NCBI GenBank assembly: GCA_030526195.1
Contig: JAUNDG010000001.1
Span: 1-64,000 of the forward strand
Source of the DNA: Lachnospiraceae bacterium
GTDB taxonomy: Bacteria; Bacillota; Clostridia; Lachnospirales; Lachnospiraceae
Length of the DNA: 64,000 nt
Direction: 5' to 3'
The notes under the pieces: generated by a model
The model's input: the letters and a program-made list of their open reading frames with translations, nothing else
Database searches by the model: none
Told to the model about the DNA's origin: nothing
Program-made: the position numbers and the translations under genes
Shown here: positions 47,479 through 57,812 of the stretch, in pieces
Numbering within the stretch: the stretch's first letter is position 1
How the letters are laid out: the number at the start of each line of letters is the position of its first letter

Positions 47479-49962
47479 ATGTTTGTAAGAAAGTTGATAA
47501 GAGTGATCGTCTTCCTGGCGGTTTTCCTGACGGGTGTGATCACTATCTCCGGTTTTATCGGAGCAGAGGAAATTAAAACAGCGTCGGATCTGACAGATCC
47601 GACGCTTCCTGTCATGTGTATTGATCTGGACGGCATGAAAGCCGACCGGATGTATGGCTATCGGGAACTGATGGATGCGGAGGACCAGAGGGATGCGTTG
47701 ATCCCCGTTGGGGCCGACCGCCAGATCAGTGTGTCCTACAAGACCTTCGGCCACAACATCCGATCCGTGTCCTATGAGGTGACGGCACCGGATACCGGGG
47801 CCGTGGCCGGTAATGCCCAGATCGGTAATTTCAAGGTGGACGGCGATTATATGACCGCCACCTTTACTTTGAATACCGCGATTTTGATGAATCGCGAGTA
47901 TCCTATCCGGTTTACCCTGAAAACCGATCAGGGTGAAATCTATTATTACGGCCGCCTTATCCAGCGGTCCACCAACCGGGCGGTGGATTACGTGAAATTC
48001 GTCAATGATTTTTACGAAACCTGCCTCAACAAGGATGGCGCTTCAGGTCTTAACATTTATCTGGAAACCGATGAGTCCGTGACCACACGGTCCTTCACAA
48101 ATGTGTCCCTGAAGTCTACCTTCGACCAGGTCACCTGGGGCTCTTTGAAGCCCTCGATCTTAAGACGGGCGGTGCCCACCATCACAGAGATCAATGACAA
48201 CACCTGTTCCATCACCTCCACCTATCGGCTCAGCGCCGTGAATGATGAAGGGGAGACGGAAGTCTACAAGGTGTCGGAATTCTATCGTCTGCGGTACACA
48301 CCTTCCCGTATGCGCGTGCTGGATTTCAACCGCAGCGCCTCTCAGATCTTTGATCCGGAAAATAACAGCATCATGACGACCACCGGTCTTAAGCTGGGCG
48401 TGGCCTCGCGGGACGTGTCCTTTGTGACAGACGAAAGTGCCGACATCGTGGCCTTTGTCCGGGAGGGCAGTCTGTGGCTTTATAATGATCGAGCTCAAAA
48501 GCTCACCTGCGTCTTCTCCTTCCGCCGGGATAACGGGGAGGGGGATGAACGCTTTGACAATGATGATTACGATATCAAGGTCATCCGTGTGCACGACAAC
48601 GGTGATATTGATTTTGTTGTATACGGCTACATGAGCCAGGGCCATTTTGAAGGCCGCCAGGGGGTTCTTGTGTGCCGCTATCTGGGACAGAACAGTGTGG
48701 TGGAGGAACGAGCCTTCATTCCGGATACCTGTTCTTATGAGTATTTAAGAAATGATCTGTCCCGCCTCAACACCATTTCCGAAAATGGTTTCTATTACGG
48801 CTACATCGACAATGCGGTGTACAAGGTGGATCTTGCGAGCAAATCCTATGAGACCGTGGTGACCGGTGCGGATCCGGAATGCTTCGTTTCCTCAGAGGAT
48901 GATACTGTTATCGCCTGGATGGATGAGATGAAGCCCCAGGCTTCGACCGCCATCACCGTTTATAACGTGGAAACCGGAGAAAGCCGTCGGATCGAAGCGG
49001 CAGAAGGCACGTACATCAAGGCCCTCGGCTTCATCAACAATGACTTTGTTTACGGCATCGCTGCGGCAGCTGACCTGCAGAAGGATGCCACCGGCAATCT
49101 GGTCTTTGCCATGAACCACCTGTCCATCGAGGATACGGCAGGCAACGAGGTGCTGACCTATGATAAACCGGGCATCTATGTGTCTGACGTGAGCATTTCC
49201 AACGGTCTTATTGAAATGACTCGTGTGGTGAAGGATGCGCAGGGGCAGTATCAGCCCACCTCATCGGATAACATCATGAACAACCAGTCCAAGGCTGAAC
49301 GCATGGTGACCGTGAGCAGCAACTCCAACAATCGTCAGGGACGTGTTGTGACCCTGACCATGCCGGGCACCGTGAGCAACATGAAACCGCTCATCACCAC
49401 AGCCCCGCACCGTCTTGACAGCGACTCCATTACTGTGAAAGTGGAGCGCTTCGACAGTCCGGCCTGCCTTTATGATGTTTACGGCGGCGGTCATCTGGTG
49501 ATGGTCACATCATCACCGCGGAAAGCCGTTGTGGCAGCGGATGACAATGTGGGCGTGGCCCTCAACCGGGAAGGCCAGTATATCTACGAGCGCGGCAACA
49601 CCGCGGATCAGAATGAGATCGCCAATGAGGACATTCCGGAGATTTTCAAATCCGGCACCATGGATCCGGCCACCCTTCAGGAAGCTCTTGGTGAAAATGG
49701 CACGGTTCTCGACCTGTCAGGCTGCTCGCTGCAGCAGGTGCTGTATCAGGTGAGCCTGGGCCGTCCGGTGCTGGCCCGTCATGCCGATGGCGGCACAGCC
49801 CTTATTGTGGGGTATAATCAGTACAACACCCGTCTTTACAACTTTGAGACAGGGGAACATTACTGGTTCGGTATCAATGACAGCACGGCGGAATTTGCCG
49901 CCGGCGGCAATGTTTTTGTCACTTTGATCACGCCGGACAAAACGATTCGCGAGAATCGGTAA
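47479..49962 (+). CDS. Large membrane-anchored extracytoplasmic protein with C39-like C-terminus
   Basis: An 827-residue protein I cannot assign. One N-terminal membrane segment (about residues 5-28, [20 protein letters not shown]) precedes a beta-rich body in which blocks of [16 protein letters not shown] and [20 protein letters not shown] type suggest a propeller-like fold around residues 310-560. The last 100 or so residues ([39 protein letters not shown]) look like a C39-type papain-like domain with a Cys-less or shifted nucleophile region. It is probably a surface protein. It starts 16 bp after ntpD without a strong ribosome binding site. Confidence 0.7.
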   Translation: MFVRKLIRVIVFLAVFLTGVITISGFIGAEEIKTASDLTDPTLPVMCIDLDGMKADRMYGYRELMDAEDQRDALIPVGADRQISVSYKTFGHNIRSVSYEVTAPDTGAVAGNAQIGNFKVDGDYMTATFTLNTAILMNREYPIRFTLKTDQGEIYYYGRLIQRSTNRAVDYVKFVNDFYETCLNKDGASGLNIYLETDESVTTRSFTNVSLKSTFDQVTWGSLKPSILRRAVPTITEINDNTCSITSTYRLSAVNDEGETEVYKVSEFYRLRYTPSRMRVLDFNRSASQIFDPENNSIMTTTGLKLGVASRDVSFVTDESADIVAFVREGSLWLYNDRAQKLTCVFSFRRDNGEGDERFDNDDYDIKVIRVHDNGDIDFVVYGYMSQGHFEGRQGVLVCRYLGQNSVVEERAFIPDTCSYEYLRNDLSRLNTISENGFYYGYIDNAVYKVDLASKSYETVVTGADPECFVSSEDDTVIAWMDEMKPQASTAITVYNVETGESRRIEAAEGTYIKALGFINNDFVYGIAAAADLQKDATGNLVFAMNHLSIEDTAGNEVLTYDKPGIYVSDVSISNGLIEMTRVVKDAQGQYQPTSSDNIMNNQSKAERMVTVSSNSNNRQGRVVTLTMPGTVSNMKPLITTAPHRLDSDSITVKVERFDSPACLYDVYGGGHLVMVTSSPRKAVVAADDNVGVALNREGQYIYERGNTADQNEIANEDIPEIFKSGTMDPATLQEALGENGTVLDLSGCSLQQVLYQVSLGRPVLARHADGGTALIVGYNQYNTRLYNFETGEHYWFGINDSTAEFAAGGNVFVTLITPDKTIRENR

Positions 49963-49970
49963 ATGAGCCG

Positions 49971-49999
49971 TTGGGCTTTTGGGCATCTTGTGTTAAAAT
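49971..49999 (+). promoter_or_regulatory. Promoter of asnS
   Basis: TTGGGC (49971-49976) and TAAAAT (49994-49999) with 17-bp spacing, 41 bp before the asnS ATG. It shows that asnS is transcribed apart from the V-ATPase operon. Confidence 0.6.
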
Positions 50000-50040
50000 G
50001 TCCAAAGATAAAAAAGATATCAGACAGGAGAAGATACTTA

Positions 50041-51434
50041 TGGAAAAGCTCGTCACAGTACGTGAGTTTTTTAAGAACAGAGAGGCTTACCTCGACAAAA
50101 CCATTTCCGTAGGTGGTTGGGTGCGCTCAATCCGTGCGTCTAAGAACTTTGGTTTTATTGTTCTTCATGACGGGACATTTTTTGATACACTGCAGATCGT
50201 TATTCATGACAACATGGATAACTTTAATGAGATCAGCCATCTGAACGTTGGCGCGGCCATCATCGTGACCGGTCAGCTGGTGGCCACACCGGAAGCCAAG
50301 CAGCCCTTTGAAATCCAGGCTGATATGGTTATGGTGGAAGGCGCTTCCACACCGGATTACCCGCTTCAGAAGAAGCGTCACACCCTGGAATACCTGCGGA
50401 CCATGACGCATCTGCGTCCCAGAACCAACACCTTCCAGGCTGTCTTCCGCGTGCGTTCTCTGATCGCTTACGCCATTCATCAGTTCTTCCAGGATAGAGG
50501 ATTTGTCTATGTCCACACACCGCTCATCACAGGTTCTGACTGTGAAGGTGCCGGTGAAATGTTCCAGGTCACAACACTGGATCTTGACAATCTGCCCAGA
50601 ACAGAAGAGGGCGCCATTGATTATAAGGAAGACTTCTTCGGCAAGCTGACAAGCCTGACAGTTTCCGGTCAGCTTAACGGCGAAACCTTTGCCCAGGCCT
50701 TCCGCAACATTTACACCTTCGGTCCCACCTTCCGTGCCGAAAACTCCAACACACCGCGCCATGCCGCCGAGTTCTGGATGATCGAGCCGGAAATTGCTTT
50801 TGCCGATCTTGAAGATGATATGGATCTGGCCGAAGATATGCTGAAGTACATCATCAGCTATGTGCTGGAAAATGCGCCGGAAGAAATGGCCTTCTTCAAC
50901 AACTTCGTGGATAAGGGGCTGCTGGATCGTCTCCAGGGCATCCTGAATTCCGAATTTGCCCGCGTTACCTACACAGAAGCCGTGGAGCTTCTGCAGAAAT
51001 CCGGCAAGGACTTCGAATATCCGGTGAGCTGGGGTGTTGACCTTCAGACAGAGCATGAACGCTATCTGACAGAAGAAATCTTCAAGAGACCGGTGTTTGT
51101 TACCAACTATCCGAAGGAAATCAAAGCCTTCTATATGAAGATGAATCCGGATAACAAGACAGTGGCTGCGGTTGACTGTCTGGTTCCGGGCATCGGTGAG
51201 ATCATCGGTGGTTCACAGCGTGAAGATGATTATGAAAAGCTGTCCGCCCGTATGAAGGAACTGGGCCTCAACGAAGAGGATTACGGTTTCTACATGGATC
51301 TGCGGAAATACGGCACCACACGCCATGCCGGTTTCGGCCTTGGCTTTGAACGCTGCGTTATGTACCTGACCGGTATGACCAACATCCGTGACGTCCTGCC
51401 GTTCCCGCGTACAACCGGTACCTGCGAACTGTAA
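50041..51434 (+). CDS. asnS: Asparaginyl-tRNA synthetase
   Basis: A 464-residue class IIb synthetase charging tRNA-Asn. The N-terminal OB-fold ([20 protein letters not shown]) is followed by the catalytic core: [20 protein letters not shown] (motif 1 region), [20 protein letters not shown] (motif 2) and [16 protein letters not shown] (motif 3), with the C-terminus [11 protein letters not shown]. The specificity-typical segments are those of AsnRS rather than AspRS. ATG 50041 has AGGAGAAG upstream; the in-frame TTG 49971 is less likely because it overlaps the promoter. Confidence 0.96.
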
Positions 51435-51637
51435 TAATTTTTGAAACCTGACAAGCAGTCCCCCGCCATCAGTCCCTGCGATCACCGGCGGGAGCCTGCT
51501 TCTCTTATCTCTAACCCGGCAGTCGACTTTGTCCGTCAGAGACGAAAGAAAACTGCCCTGTAGGGTCAGATGAACGGGTGATTTTCGCCAGCACTTGTGT
51601 GAGTCTGACCATGAAAGAAAAGAAAGGAGAATACACT

Positions 51638-52228
51638 ATGATTTGTCCTAATTGCGGAAAAGACGTGATGGATGGCAAGTTCTGCACAAACTGCGGTTGT
51701 GCCATGCCGGCCCCGGCACCTGTTGCTGCGCCGGATCCGATGCCCGTTGTCCCGCCGACACCGGCACCGCAGCCCGAACCGACACCGGCCCCTCAGTATG
51801 AACCGGCTCAGTCCTTCGAGCAGCCCACATTCGACAGCGCCCCGAATTATAACGAAGGCCCGTCCTTCGACAGCGCACCGAACTACAACGAAGGCCCGTC
51901 CTTCGACAGCGCGACGAACTACAACGAAGGCCCGTCCTATGACAGTGTGCCGCACTATCAGGATGTCCCGCCGTATGACTTTGAACCGGAAGAACCGAAG
52001 AAGGCCGATGGCATGGCCATTGCCTCCCTGGTGTTGGGTATCCTTGGTTTCTTCCTGCCGATCCTCTGGATCGTCTGCGCGATCCTGGCCATCGTTTTCG
52101 GTAAGATTTCTCTGAACAAACGGCCTGTGGGCAATGGTCTGGCCAAAGCCGGTATGATCTGCGGTATTATCGCCCTGATCTTAGGCATCCTCACCAGCAT
52201 CGCCTGCGTGGCCTGCAACCTGATCTGA
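51638..52228 (+). CDS. Zinc-ribbon DUF4190 membrane protein
   Basis: A 196-residue protein with an N-terminal zinc ribbon (MICPNCGKDVMDGKFCTNCG), a Pro-rich linker, four 12-residue repeats (FDSAPNYNEGPS type, about residues 65-110), then two membrane helices in a DUF4190 domain (MAIASLVLGILGFFLPILWI, GMICGIIALILGILTSIACV). It is an integral membrane protein of unknown function. AAAGGAG precedes the ATG. Confidence 0.82.
   Translation: MICPNCGKDVMDGKFCTNCGCAMPAPAPVAAPDPMPVVPPTPAPQPEPTPAPQYEPAQSFEQPTFDSAPNYNEGPSFDSAPNYNEGPSFDSATNYNEGPSYDSVPHYQDVPPYDFEPEEPKKADGMAIASLVLGILGFFLPILWIVCAILAIVFGKISLNKRPVGNGLAKAGMICGIIALILGILTSIACVACNLI
51830..51962 (+). repeat. 36-bp in-frame tandem repeat in the DUF4190 gene
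   Basis: Three near-identical 36-bp units and a diverged fourth encode FDSAPNYNEGPS-type blocks. The frame is preserved, so expansion or contraction would not disrupt the gene. Confidence 0.85.
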
Positions 52229-52301
52229 CTGAATCAAATCGTCGGGTTGCTTTTCTGAATGCTCGCCTGCGTTCAGACCAATTAACATTTAGGAGTGTCT
52301 T

Positions 52302-53240
52302 ATGGATAAAATTGCTGTATTGATTCCCTGCTACAATGAAAGCAAGACTATTGCCAAAGTGATCACGGATTTCCGGCAGGTGCTGCCGGAGGCGGTTATC
52401 TATGTGTATGATAATAATTCAAGCGACGGCACAGATAAGATCGCCCGTGAAAATGGGGCTGTGGTGCGCTATGAGTATCAGCAGGGTAAAGGCAATGTCA
52501 TTCGCCGCATGTTCCGTGAAATTGAAGCGGAGTGCTATATTATGACAGACGGTGATGACACCTATCCGGCGGAAAATGCCCGGGAGATGGTGGATCTTGT
52601 TCTGGAAAAACAGATGGATATGGTGGTGGGCGACCGCCTGTCATCAACTTATTTCACAGAAAACAAAAGACGTTTCCACAATTTCGGCAACGATTTTGTG
52701 CGGAAGTCCATCAATACCGTCTTCCATGCGGATATCCGGGATATCATGACCGGTTATCGGGCTTTCAGCTATGAGTTCATCAAGACCTTCCCGGTTCTGT
52801 CCAAGGGTTTTGAGATCGAGACAGAGATGACCATTCATGCCGTTGACAAGAATATGGCCCTGGCCAATGTGGTGGTGGATTATCGTGACCGGCCGGAAGG
52901 CAGTGTGTCCAAGCTGAACACCGTATCGGATGGGCTCAAGGTTATCCGGACCATCGCCCGCCTGTTCCGCAACTATCGCCCGAATGTGTTCTTTGGTCTC
53001 ATCGGGGTCCTTTTAATGCTGCTGGGTGTGGGGATGTTTATTCCGGTCCTCATTGACTTCATGAACAGCGGCCTGGTGCTCCGTTTCCCGACCCTGATCT
53101 GCAGCGGTTTTCTTTTCCTGATCGGGATCATTTCCGTGTTCTCCGGACAGATCCTTCATGTTCTGAATCAGAAAAACCGTCATGATTTTGAATTATCGTT
53201 AATTGAAGCAAATTACAGAAAGAAACAGTTGTTGTCATGA
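52302..53240 (+). CDS. Family 2 glycosyltransferase with C-terminal membrane segments
   Basis: A 312-residue GT2 enzyme of the dolichol-phosphate mannose synthase-like type. It begins KIAVLIPCYNESKTIAKVI, has YDNNSSDGTDKIARENGAVV, the DxD region IMTDGDDTYPAE, and GDRLSS...FGNDFVRKSI; two C-terminal membrane helices follow (VFFGLIGVLLMLLGVGMFIP). It probably loads a sugar onto a lipid carrier for surface polymer assembly. It overlaps the next gene by 4 bp (ATGA), so they work together. Confidence 0.9.
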   Translation: MDKIAVLIPCYNESKTIAKVITDFRQVLPEAVIYVYDNNSSDGTDKIARENGAVVRYEYQQGKGNVIRRMFREIEAECYIMTDGDDTYPAENAREMVDLVLEKQMDMVVGDRLSSTYFTENKRRFHNFGNDFVRKSINTVFHADIRDIMTGYRAFSYEFIKTFPVLSKGFEIETEMTIHAVDKNMALANVVVDYRDRPEGSVSKLNTVSDGLKVIRTIARLFRNYRPNVFFGLIGVLLMLLGVGMFIPVLIDFMNSGLVLRFPTLICSGFLFLIGIISVFSGQILHVLNQKNRHDFELSLIEANYRKKQLLS

Positions 53241-55246
53241 AAAACATAGTGCAGCGTTTTAAATCCTGCTGGTGGGCGCTGGCCTTGATGGCCGTCTTCT
53301 GGATGGTCTTCCTGACCGTCTGCTCACCGCTGAGCGATGCCGAACAATGCAGCAGCCGGGTCGGTTCTCCAATCGGTCAGACAGCGCCTGTGACAGACAA
53401 TGCACTGGAGATGAGTTTTACCTGTACCAAGGATAACCTGAACGGGATCCGGTTTTACTCATCCGGGACAGATGATCAAAAGGGACCTCATTACCGAGTG
53501 TCCCTTTTCCGTTCTGATGACTCGTTGCTGGCGTCACAGGATGTGGCCTCCACGGCGGCCATTTCCCTGAGCTTTGATACCTGTCCGGGCCTTAAAGGCG
53601 AACGACTGACGGTGCGTATTGAACCGCTGGCGCCGGCAACATCAAGTCCGGCAACATTTTCGCTTATGGAAATGGGTTTCCGGGAGGAAGCCTGTCATTA
53701 TGAGGATGGCACGACCCTTGAGGGTGCCCTGCGTTACAGCCTGCTTTACACAGCGCCCTGGTTCCGTTCGGTGGAAATGGTCCTCCTTCTCTGTGTGATC
53801 GCCGCCAGTTTTTTGCTGGTGCTGCTTTTTGATCACCGGCTAGATCGGTGCTTCCTTGGTCTGGCGGCATTGGCGCTCATGCTGATCCTTGTGGTGCCTT
53901 TCCCGAATACCTGCGATGAAGGCATTCATTTCCTCAAATCAACAGCCATCAGTGAAGCCCATCCCTTTGCGGAGCGGGTGAGCGCAGAGGAGGCCCGGGA
54001 ACGCGGTGCCGGTCAGACGATTGCAGCCAGTTCTCAGACCGAGGAGGCTGTTGTGACCGGCGAAATCGAGCCGGCCAATTTCGATGATTTTGTGGGATAC
54101 TTTAAACCCCTCACCATCAAGGCTGTTCTGACGGATTATGAAAGCTGGCGGATTCCCTTCTCGGATGAGACGATCTTTTACGCCAACATGTTCATGAGCT
54201 CCTATCCGCCGCCCGGTCACACACCGGCGGCCATCGGTATCGGCCTGGGGCGGCTTTTGCATCTGCCGGCCTTTCTGGTGATCTGGCTGGGCCGACTGGC
54301 CTCCTTTGCCGTCTTTGTGGCCCTGGCCTGGTATGCCATTCGGATATCAGAGAAGTATAAAGGCCTCATTTTCTGTCTGTGCAGTATGTCCTCCCTGCTC
54401 ATTTTCGCCACGGCGGTGACGGCGGACACACTGCTCAACATTTCCTGCATCCTGATCCTGGCGATCTGTCTCCATTATCACAGCGACGGAGAGCTGACGA
54501 TGCGGAAGCGGGACATTGCCCTGATGCTGATGGCGGTGGTGGTCATTGCCTCTGAGAAGTACCTGCTGTACACACCCATCCTGCTCCTGTTTTTCCTGAT
54601 TCCGAAGCGGTGCTTCGGCAGTGTAAAAAAATGGGCTCTGGTGCTTGGCGGTGCTCTGTTGCTGACGGCAGCGGCAGGTGGCCAGCAGCTCTTGCTTTTG
54701 AAGGCCTTCCCCTATGTGGAAGTGCGTCGGGCCAATGTGGATGTGGGCGGTCAGATCGCTTATGCCTTCGCCCACACGGGTGAAGTGCTGAAAACACTTC
54801 TGCGCAATATCAAGGCCTGCCTGGGTGAGTATTACATCATCCGGCAGCTGCCCATGACGGTGACGCAGGTCATCCCGGGCGCCACCTTGCTGGGCGGTTT
54901 ATCCACTGCCTTGATCGCGGTCAGTGCCGTATCGGCCGGGAAAATGGAATTGCCGAAAAAATGGCGGTTGCCGGTTGTCCTTGGCGGCTTTTTCCTGACA
55001 GGTGTGGTGTCGGTCCTTATTGTCGCCTGTCTCTATGCCGGGTTTACGGCAGTGGGGGCGGATTATGTGGACGGTGTACAGGCCCGGTATTTCTTTCCCA
55101 TCATCACGGGACTGGCTTTCCTGGTATCAGCGGCGGTGCCGGATATCGGCAGCCGGGTGAAGCAGGAGAAGATCCGGCCGGTGTATGCGTGTCTGGCCCT
55201 GTTGGGACTGGTGTATGTTCTGGCCACAGCCTTTACGGTCATGTGA
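53237..55246 (+). CDS. DUF2142 family multi-pass membrane protein
   Basis: A 669-residue membrane protein with about twelve hydrophobic segments, an N-terminal anchor and an extracytoplasmic loop of about 150 residues. DUF2142 hallmarks are FPNTCDEGIHFLKS, YPPPGHTPAAIGIGLGRLLH and GVQARYFFPIITGLAF. The family resembles GT-C glycosyltransferases that use lipid-linked sugars; coupling to the upstream GT2 fits. It is followed by a terminator. Confidence 0.85.
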   Translation: MKNIVQRFKSCWWALALMAVFWMVFLTVCSPLSDAEQCSSRVGSPIGQTAPVTDNALEMSFTCTKDNLNGIRFYSSGTDDQKGPHYRVSLFRSDDSLLASQDVASTAAISLSFDTCPGLKGERLTVRIEPLAPATSSPATFSLMEMGFREEACHYEDGTTLEGALRYSLLYTAPWFRSVEMVLLLCVIAASFLLVLLFDHRLDRCFLGLAALALMLILVVPFPNTCDEGIHFLKSTAISEAHPFAERVSAEEARERGAGQTIAASSQTEEAVVTGEIEPANFDDFVGYFKPLTIKAVLTDYESWRIPFSDETIFYANMFMSSYPPPGHTPAAIGIGLGRLLHLPAFLVIWLGRLASFAVFVALAWYAIRISEKYKGLIFCLCSMSSLLIFATAVTADTLLNISCILILAICLHYHSDGELTMRKRDIALMLMAVVVIASEKYLLYTPILLLFFLIPKRCFGSVKKWALVLGGALLLTAAAGGQQLLLLKAFPYVEVRRANVDVGGQIAYAFAHTGEVLKTLLRNIKACLGEYYIIRQLPMTVTQVIPGATLLGGLSTALIAVSAVSAGKMELPKKWRLPVVLGGFFLTGVVSVLIVACLYAGFTAVGADYVDGVQARYFFPIITGLAFLVSAAVPDIGSRVKQEKIRPVYACLALLGLVYVLATAFTVM

Positions 55247-55270
55247 TCTGTAAACGGCAGCCGGTATGCC

Positions 55271-55305
55271 CTCGCTTTAAAGGCGTAGAGTCTGAAGCTT
55301 TTTTG
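55271..55305 (+). terminator. Weak terminator with CAAAGAC-like motif
   Basis: CGCTT and AAGC enclose AAAGGC-GTAGA-GTCT, followed by TTTTTTGG. The pattern GCTTyAAAGrCGTAGnGTCT..AAGC resembles the element at 897-927. Confidence 0.45.
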
Positions 55306-55338
55306 GCGAAAGTTCGTTTTACGAATAGTGTGATTGAC

Positions 55339-55379
55339 AACATCGGATTGTCCTTAAAGGGGAATCCGATGTTTTTTTT
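55339..55379 (+). terminator. Rho-independent terminator after the DUF2142 gene
   Basis: An 11-bp stem AACATCGGATT / AATCCGATGTT with a 13-nt loop is followed by at least six T's. It separates the GT2/DUF2142 pair from wecB. Confidence 0.88.
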
Positions 55380-55383
55380 ATCA

Positions 55384-55432
55384 GCAGCGAGCATTCCTGC
55401 TTCAAAGACGCAGCATTTTTGCGCTGATCGCG
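55384..55432 (+). repeat. Copy of the GAGCATTCCTGCTTCAAAGAC element
   Basis: GCAGCGAGCATTCCTGCTTC followed by AAAGACGCAG repeats the sequence seen at 884-912 almost exactly, here without the GTCTT arm. It occupies part of the 510-bp gap 55247-55756, which has no gene. Confidence 0.6.
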
Positions 55433-55587
55433 CGTGTCAATTGAACCAACGGCAATTAATTGCAATTTTATGTGAAATACAATTATATGCCGATTAGCAG
55501 ATACATTTCCCTGAAAAAGTGTGATAATATGAGGCTGGTTTAACAGAATTGTAAATGTTATAATATCAATCTTACGTCACACATAAA

Positions 55588-55660
55588 GCCTGCTTGACCG
55601 GAAGCAAGCATGCCCATGGGTCAAAGACACAGAGTCTTAAGCCGGTATTGCAAGAGTTGT
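55588..55660 (+). other. Candidate structured leader RNA upstream of wecB
   Basis: A TATAAT sits at 55558-55563. Downstream are consecutive helices: TGCTTG / CAAGCA (55591-55610) with an 8-nt loop, the palindrome CCCATGGG (55613-55620), and AAGAC-ACAGA-GTCTT (55624-55638), then AAGCCGG. The TCAAAGACnnAGnGTCTTAAGC core is shared with 903-924. It ends about 100 nt before the wecB start, the position of a regulatory leader. No known riboswitch class could be assigned by eye. Confidence 0.45.
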
Positions 55661-55756
55661 CTTTTCGTTGTGACGGTATTTCTAATGATAAGAACAAGTG
55701 GCGAAGCGCATACGGCGTCCGACGGGGATGACGAGGGGCGCTTCACCGGAGACCGC

Positions 55757-56908
55757 ATGAAAGGTTATGAAAATATGGAAAAGAAAAAAGCACTGATCGT
55801 TTTCGGGACTCGTCCCGAGGCTTTGAAAATGTGTCCCCTTGTCTGCGAGATGAAGAAGAGCGACAAGCTGGAGACCATCGTTTGTGTCACAGAGCAGCAC
55901 CGGGAAATGCTTCATCAGGTGCTGGAGATTTTTGATGTGAAGCCGGATTACAACCTGCACATCATGCAGCCCGGCCAGACATTATTTGATGTGACCACCC
56001 GGATCCTCACAGGCATGAAAGAGGTGATCGAAGAGGTAAAACCGGACGTGATCCTGGTGCACGGCGATACCAGCACCGCCTTCACCGCCGGTCTGGCCGG
56101 TTTCTATCTGCAGGTACCGGTGGCCCATGTGGAGGCCGGTCTGCGGACAGAAAAGATCTATTCTCCCTTCCCGGAGGAATTTAACCGCCAGGGCATCGGT
56201 CTGGTGGCATCCTATCATTTTGCCCCGACAGAAAAGGCCCGTCAGAATCTCGAAAATGAAGGTAAGATCGCCGATCGTATCTGGGTCACCGGCAACACCG
56301 GCATCGACGCCCTGCGCTACACCGTGCGGGATGATTTCCGTCATGAGGTGCTGGACTGGGCCGGCGACAGCCGTCTCATCGTGCTGACCGCTCATCGCCG
56401 CGAAAATCTGGGTGACAGCATGCGCCAGATGTTCCGGGCCATTCGTCGTGTGGCGGAAAGCCATCCGGATGTGAAAATCGTGTATCCGGTGCATTTAAAT
56501 CCCGCTGTCCGGGCGGTGGCCAACGAAGTGCTGGCCGGCTGCGACGCTATCCGTCTCATCGAGCCCCTGGCTGCGGTGGAATTCCACAACCTGATGGCCA
56601 AGTCCTACCTCATCATGACCGACAGCGGTGGTATTCAGGAAGAAGCCCCGAGCCTCGGCAAGCCTGTGCTTGTGATGCGTGACACCACGGAACGTCCGGA
56701 AGGTGTGGCTGCCGGCACACTGCGCCTGGTGGGGACAGAAGAGGAAACCATTTTCAAAGCCTGCTGCGAACTGTTAGACGATCCGGAGGCTTACCGGAAA
56801 ATGAGTGTGGCCGCCAATCCCTACGGCGACGGCTATTCCTCTGCCCGTATTGTTGAGATTCTTGAAAATGAGCTGGCCAAGGACCCGAAGATGCGTCTTC
56901 GTCCGTGA
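55757..56908 (+). CDS. wecB: UDP-N-acetylglucosamine 2-epimerase (non-hydrolysing)
   Basis: A protein of about 383 residues interconverting UDP-GlcNAc and UDP-ManNAc, the precursor for teichoic-acid linkage units and surface polysaccharides. Motifs: ALIVFGTRPEALKMCPLVCE, VHGDTSTAFTAGLAGFY, HVEAGLRTEKIYSPFPEEFN, LTAHRRENLGDSM, and TDSGGIQEEAPSLGKPVL. ATG 55757 has GGAG five bases upstream; ATG 55775 gives an N-terminus nearer to the family. It opens the last surface-polymer block. Confidence 0.93.
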   Translation: MKGYENMEKKKALIVFGTRPEALKMCPLVCEMKKSDKLETIVCVTEQHREMLHQVLEIFDVKPDYNLHIMQPGQTLFDVTTRILTGMKEVIEEVKPDVILVHGDTSTAFTAGLAGFYLQVPVAHVEAGLRTEKIYSPFPEEFNRQGIGLVASYHFAPTEKARQNLENEGKIADRIWVTGNTGIDALRYTVRDDFRHEVLDWAGDSRLIVLTAHRRENLGDSMRQMFRAIRRVAESHPDVKIVYPVHLNPAVRAVANEVLAGCDAIRLIEPLAAVEFHNLMAKSYLIMTDSGGIQEEAPSLGKPVLVMRDTTERPEGVAAGTLRLVGTEEETIFKACCELLDDPEAYRKMSVAANPYGDGYSSARIVEILENELAKDPKMRLRP

Positions 56909-57017
56909 GACAGCTGTGTGTATTGCACCTGTTCGCTTGACACATGAAACTGTCATGCCCCTAAGGGGTGTGCAAGACAAGACCATGTCGTGGTCTGCCC
57001 GACAGAAATGAGTCGCT

Positions 57018-57812
57018 ATGGATAATAACAGACAATCAAAACGACGAATTTATTATATCCGCGAATACCGCCATTTTAAGGTGAGCTTCGTGGAAACGGT
57101 GGTGTTTATGCTGCTGTGCGTGCTGCCGGTGGGGATCGTGACGACCCTGTTCTATGCGCCGGCTTCCGCAGCGGCCTGTGGGTGGCTGACACCGTCTCTG
57201 GAAAGAGTCCTCGGCACCCCCATCGAGACCATCGGTTACAATTTCATACCGGGCCTGGGTCAGGTGTCCGCGCTGTCCCTTGACGGATGCCTGCCGACGC
57301 GTCTGCACGCGGTGATCGTCCTGTGTGTTGCCTTGCTGGTGCTGATCATTACCAGGATCGTTCGTCGGGTGCTCAATCCGGTGCTCATTTATATGAATAT
57401 GGCCCTGGCGGTGCTGGTCGCCTCCTGCATCTTCTTCATTTTCTGGCCGGAGTATTTCCCGTACACACTGTCGGATTTCTCCGCCCTCTATATGATCCAG
57501 CAGGCGTCCCTCAACATTCTGCTGCCGGTGCTTCTGGGTGTGGCTCTGGCTCTTTTGCCGGCCTGTTTTGGTCTTAAGTACCTCATGGTGCTGGCCTGCG
57601 TGGCATCCAACTACATCATGATGGTGGCCCGTTATGCGGGTTTTCTGGTCGTGCTGGCGAAATTCTCGTCTCTTTACATGGCCAGTCTGTATTTCTCACT
57701 GGGTGTTCTTTTTGACTTTATCCGCACCGTTATGTTCTTCACCTTTGCGGCGAAGCGGGTCAGCGAAAAGATGCAGACACCGGAAGGGAGGGAACAATGG
57801 CACTGGGTTTAA
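57018..57812 (+). CDS. Multi-pass membrane protein of the polysaccharide locus
   Basis: A 264-residue protein with about seven hydrophobic segments (ETVVFMLLCVLPVGIVTTLF, AVIVLCVALLVLIITRIV, NMALAVLVASCIFFIFW, ILLPVLLGVALALLPACF and others) and a basic N-terminus. I do not recognise a family. It overlaps the processive synthase gene by 16 bp, so it is likely a membrane partner of that enzyme or of the exporter. Confidence 0.78.
   Translation: MDNNRQSKRRIYYIREYRHFKVSFVETVVFMLLCVLPVGIVTTLFYAPASAAACGWLTPSLERVLGTPIETIGYNFIPGLGQVSALSLDGCLPTRLHAVIVLCVALLVLIITRIVRRVLNPVLIYMNMALAVLVASCIFFIFWPEYFPYTLSDFSALYMIQQASLNILLPVLLGVALALLPACFGLKYLMVLACVASNYIMMVARYAGFLVVLAKFSSLYMASLYFSLGVLFDFIRTVMFFTFAAKRVSEKMQTPEGREQWHWV

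Noticed and set aside
50127-51056. 309-codon antisense frame inside asnS
   Set aside because: It is a shadow of the well-supported asnS frame; no start signal and no family resemblance.
55588-55660. Definite c-di-GMP-I riboswitch
   Set aside because: Only the CAAAG/CTTAAG core resembles it. The other conserved arm and tetraloop are missing, so it is reported only as a candidate structure.
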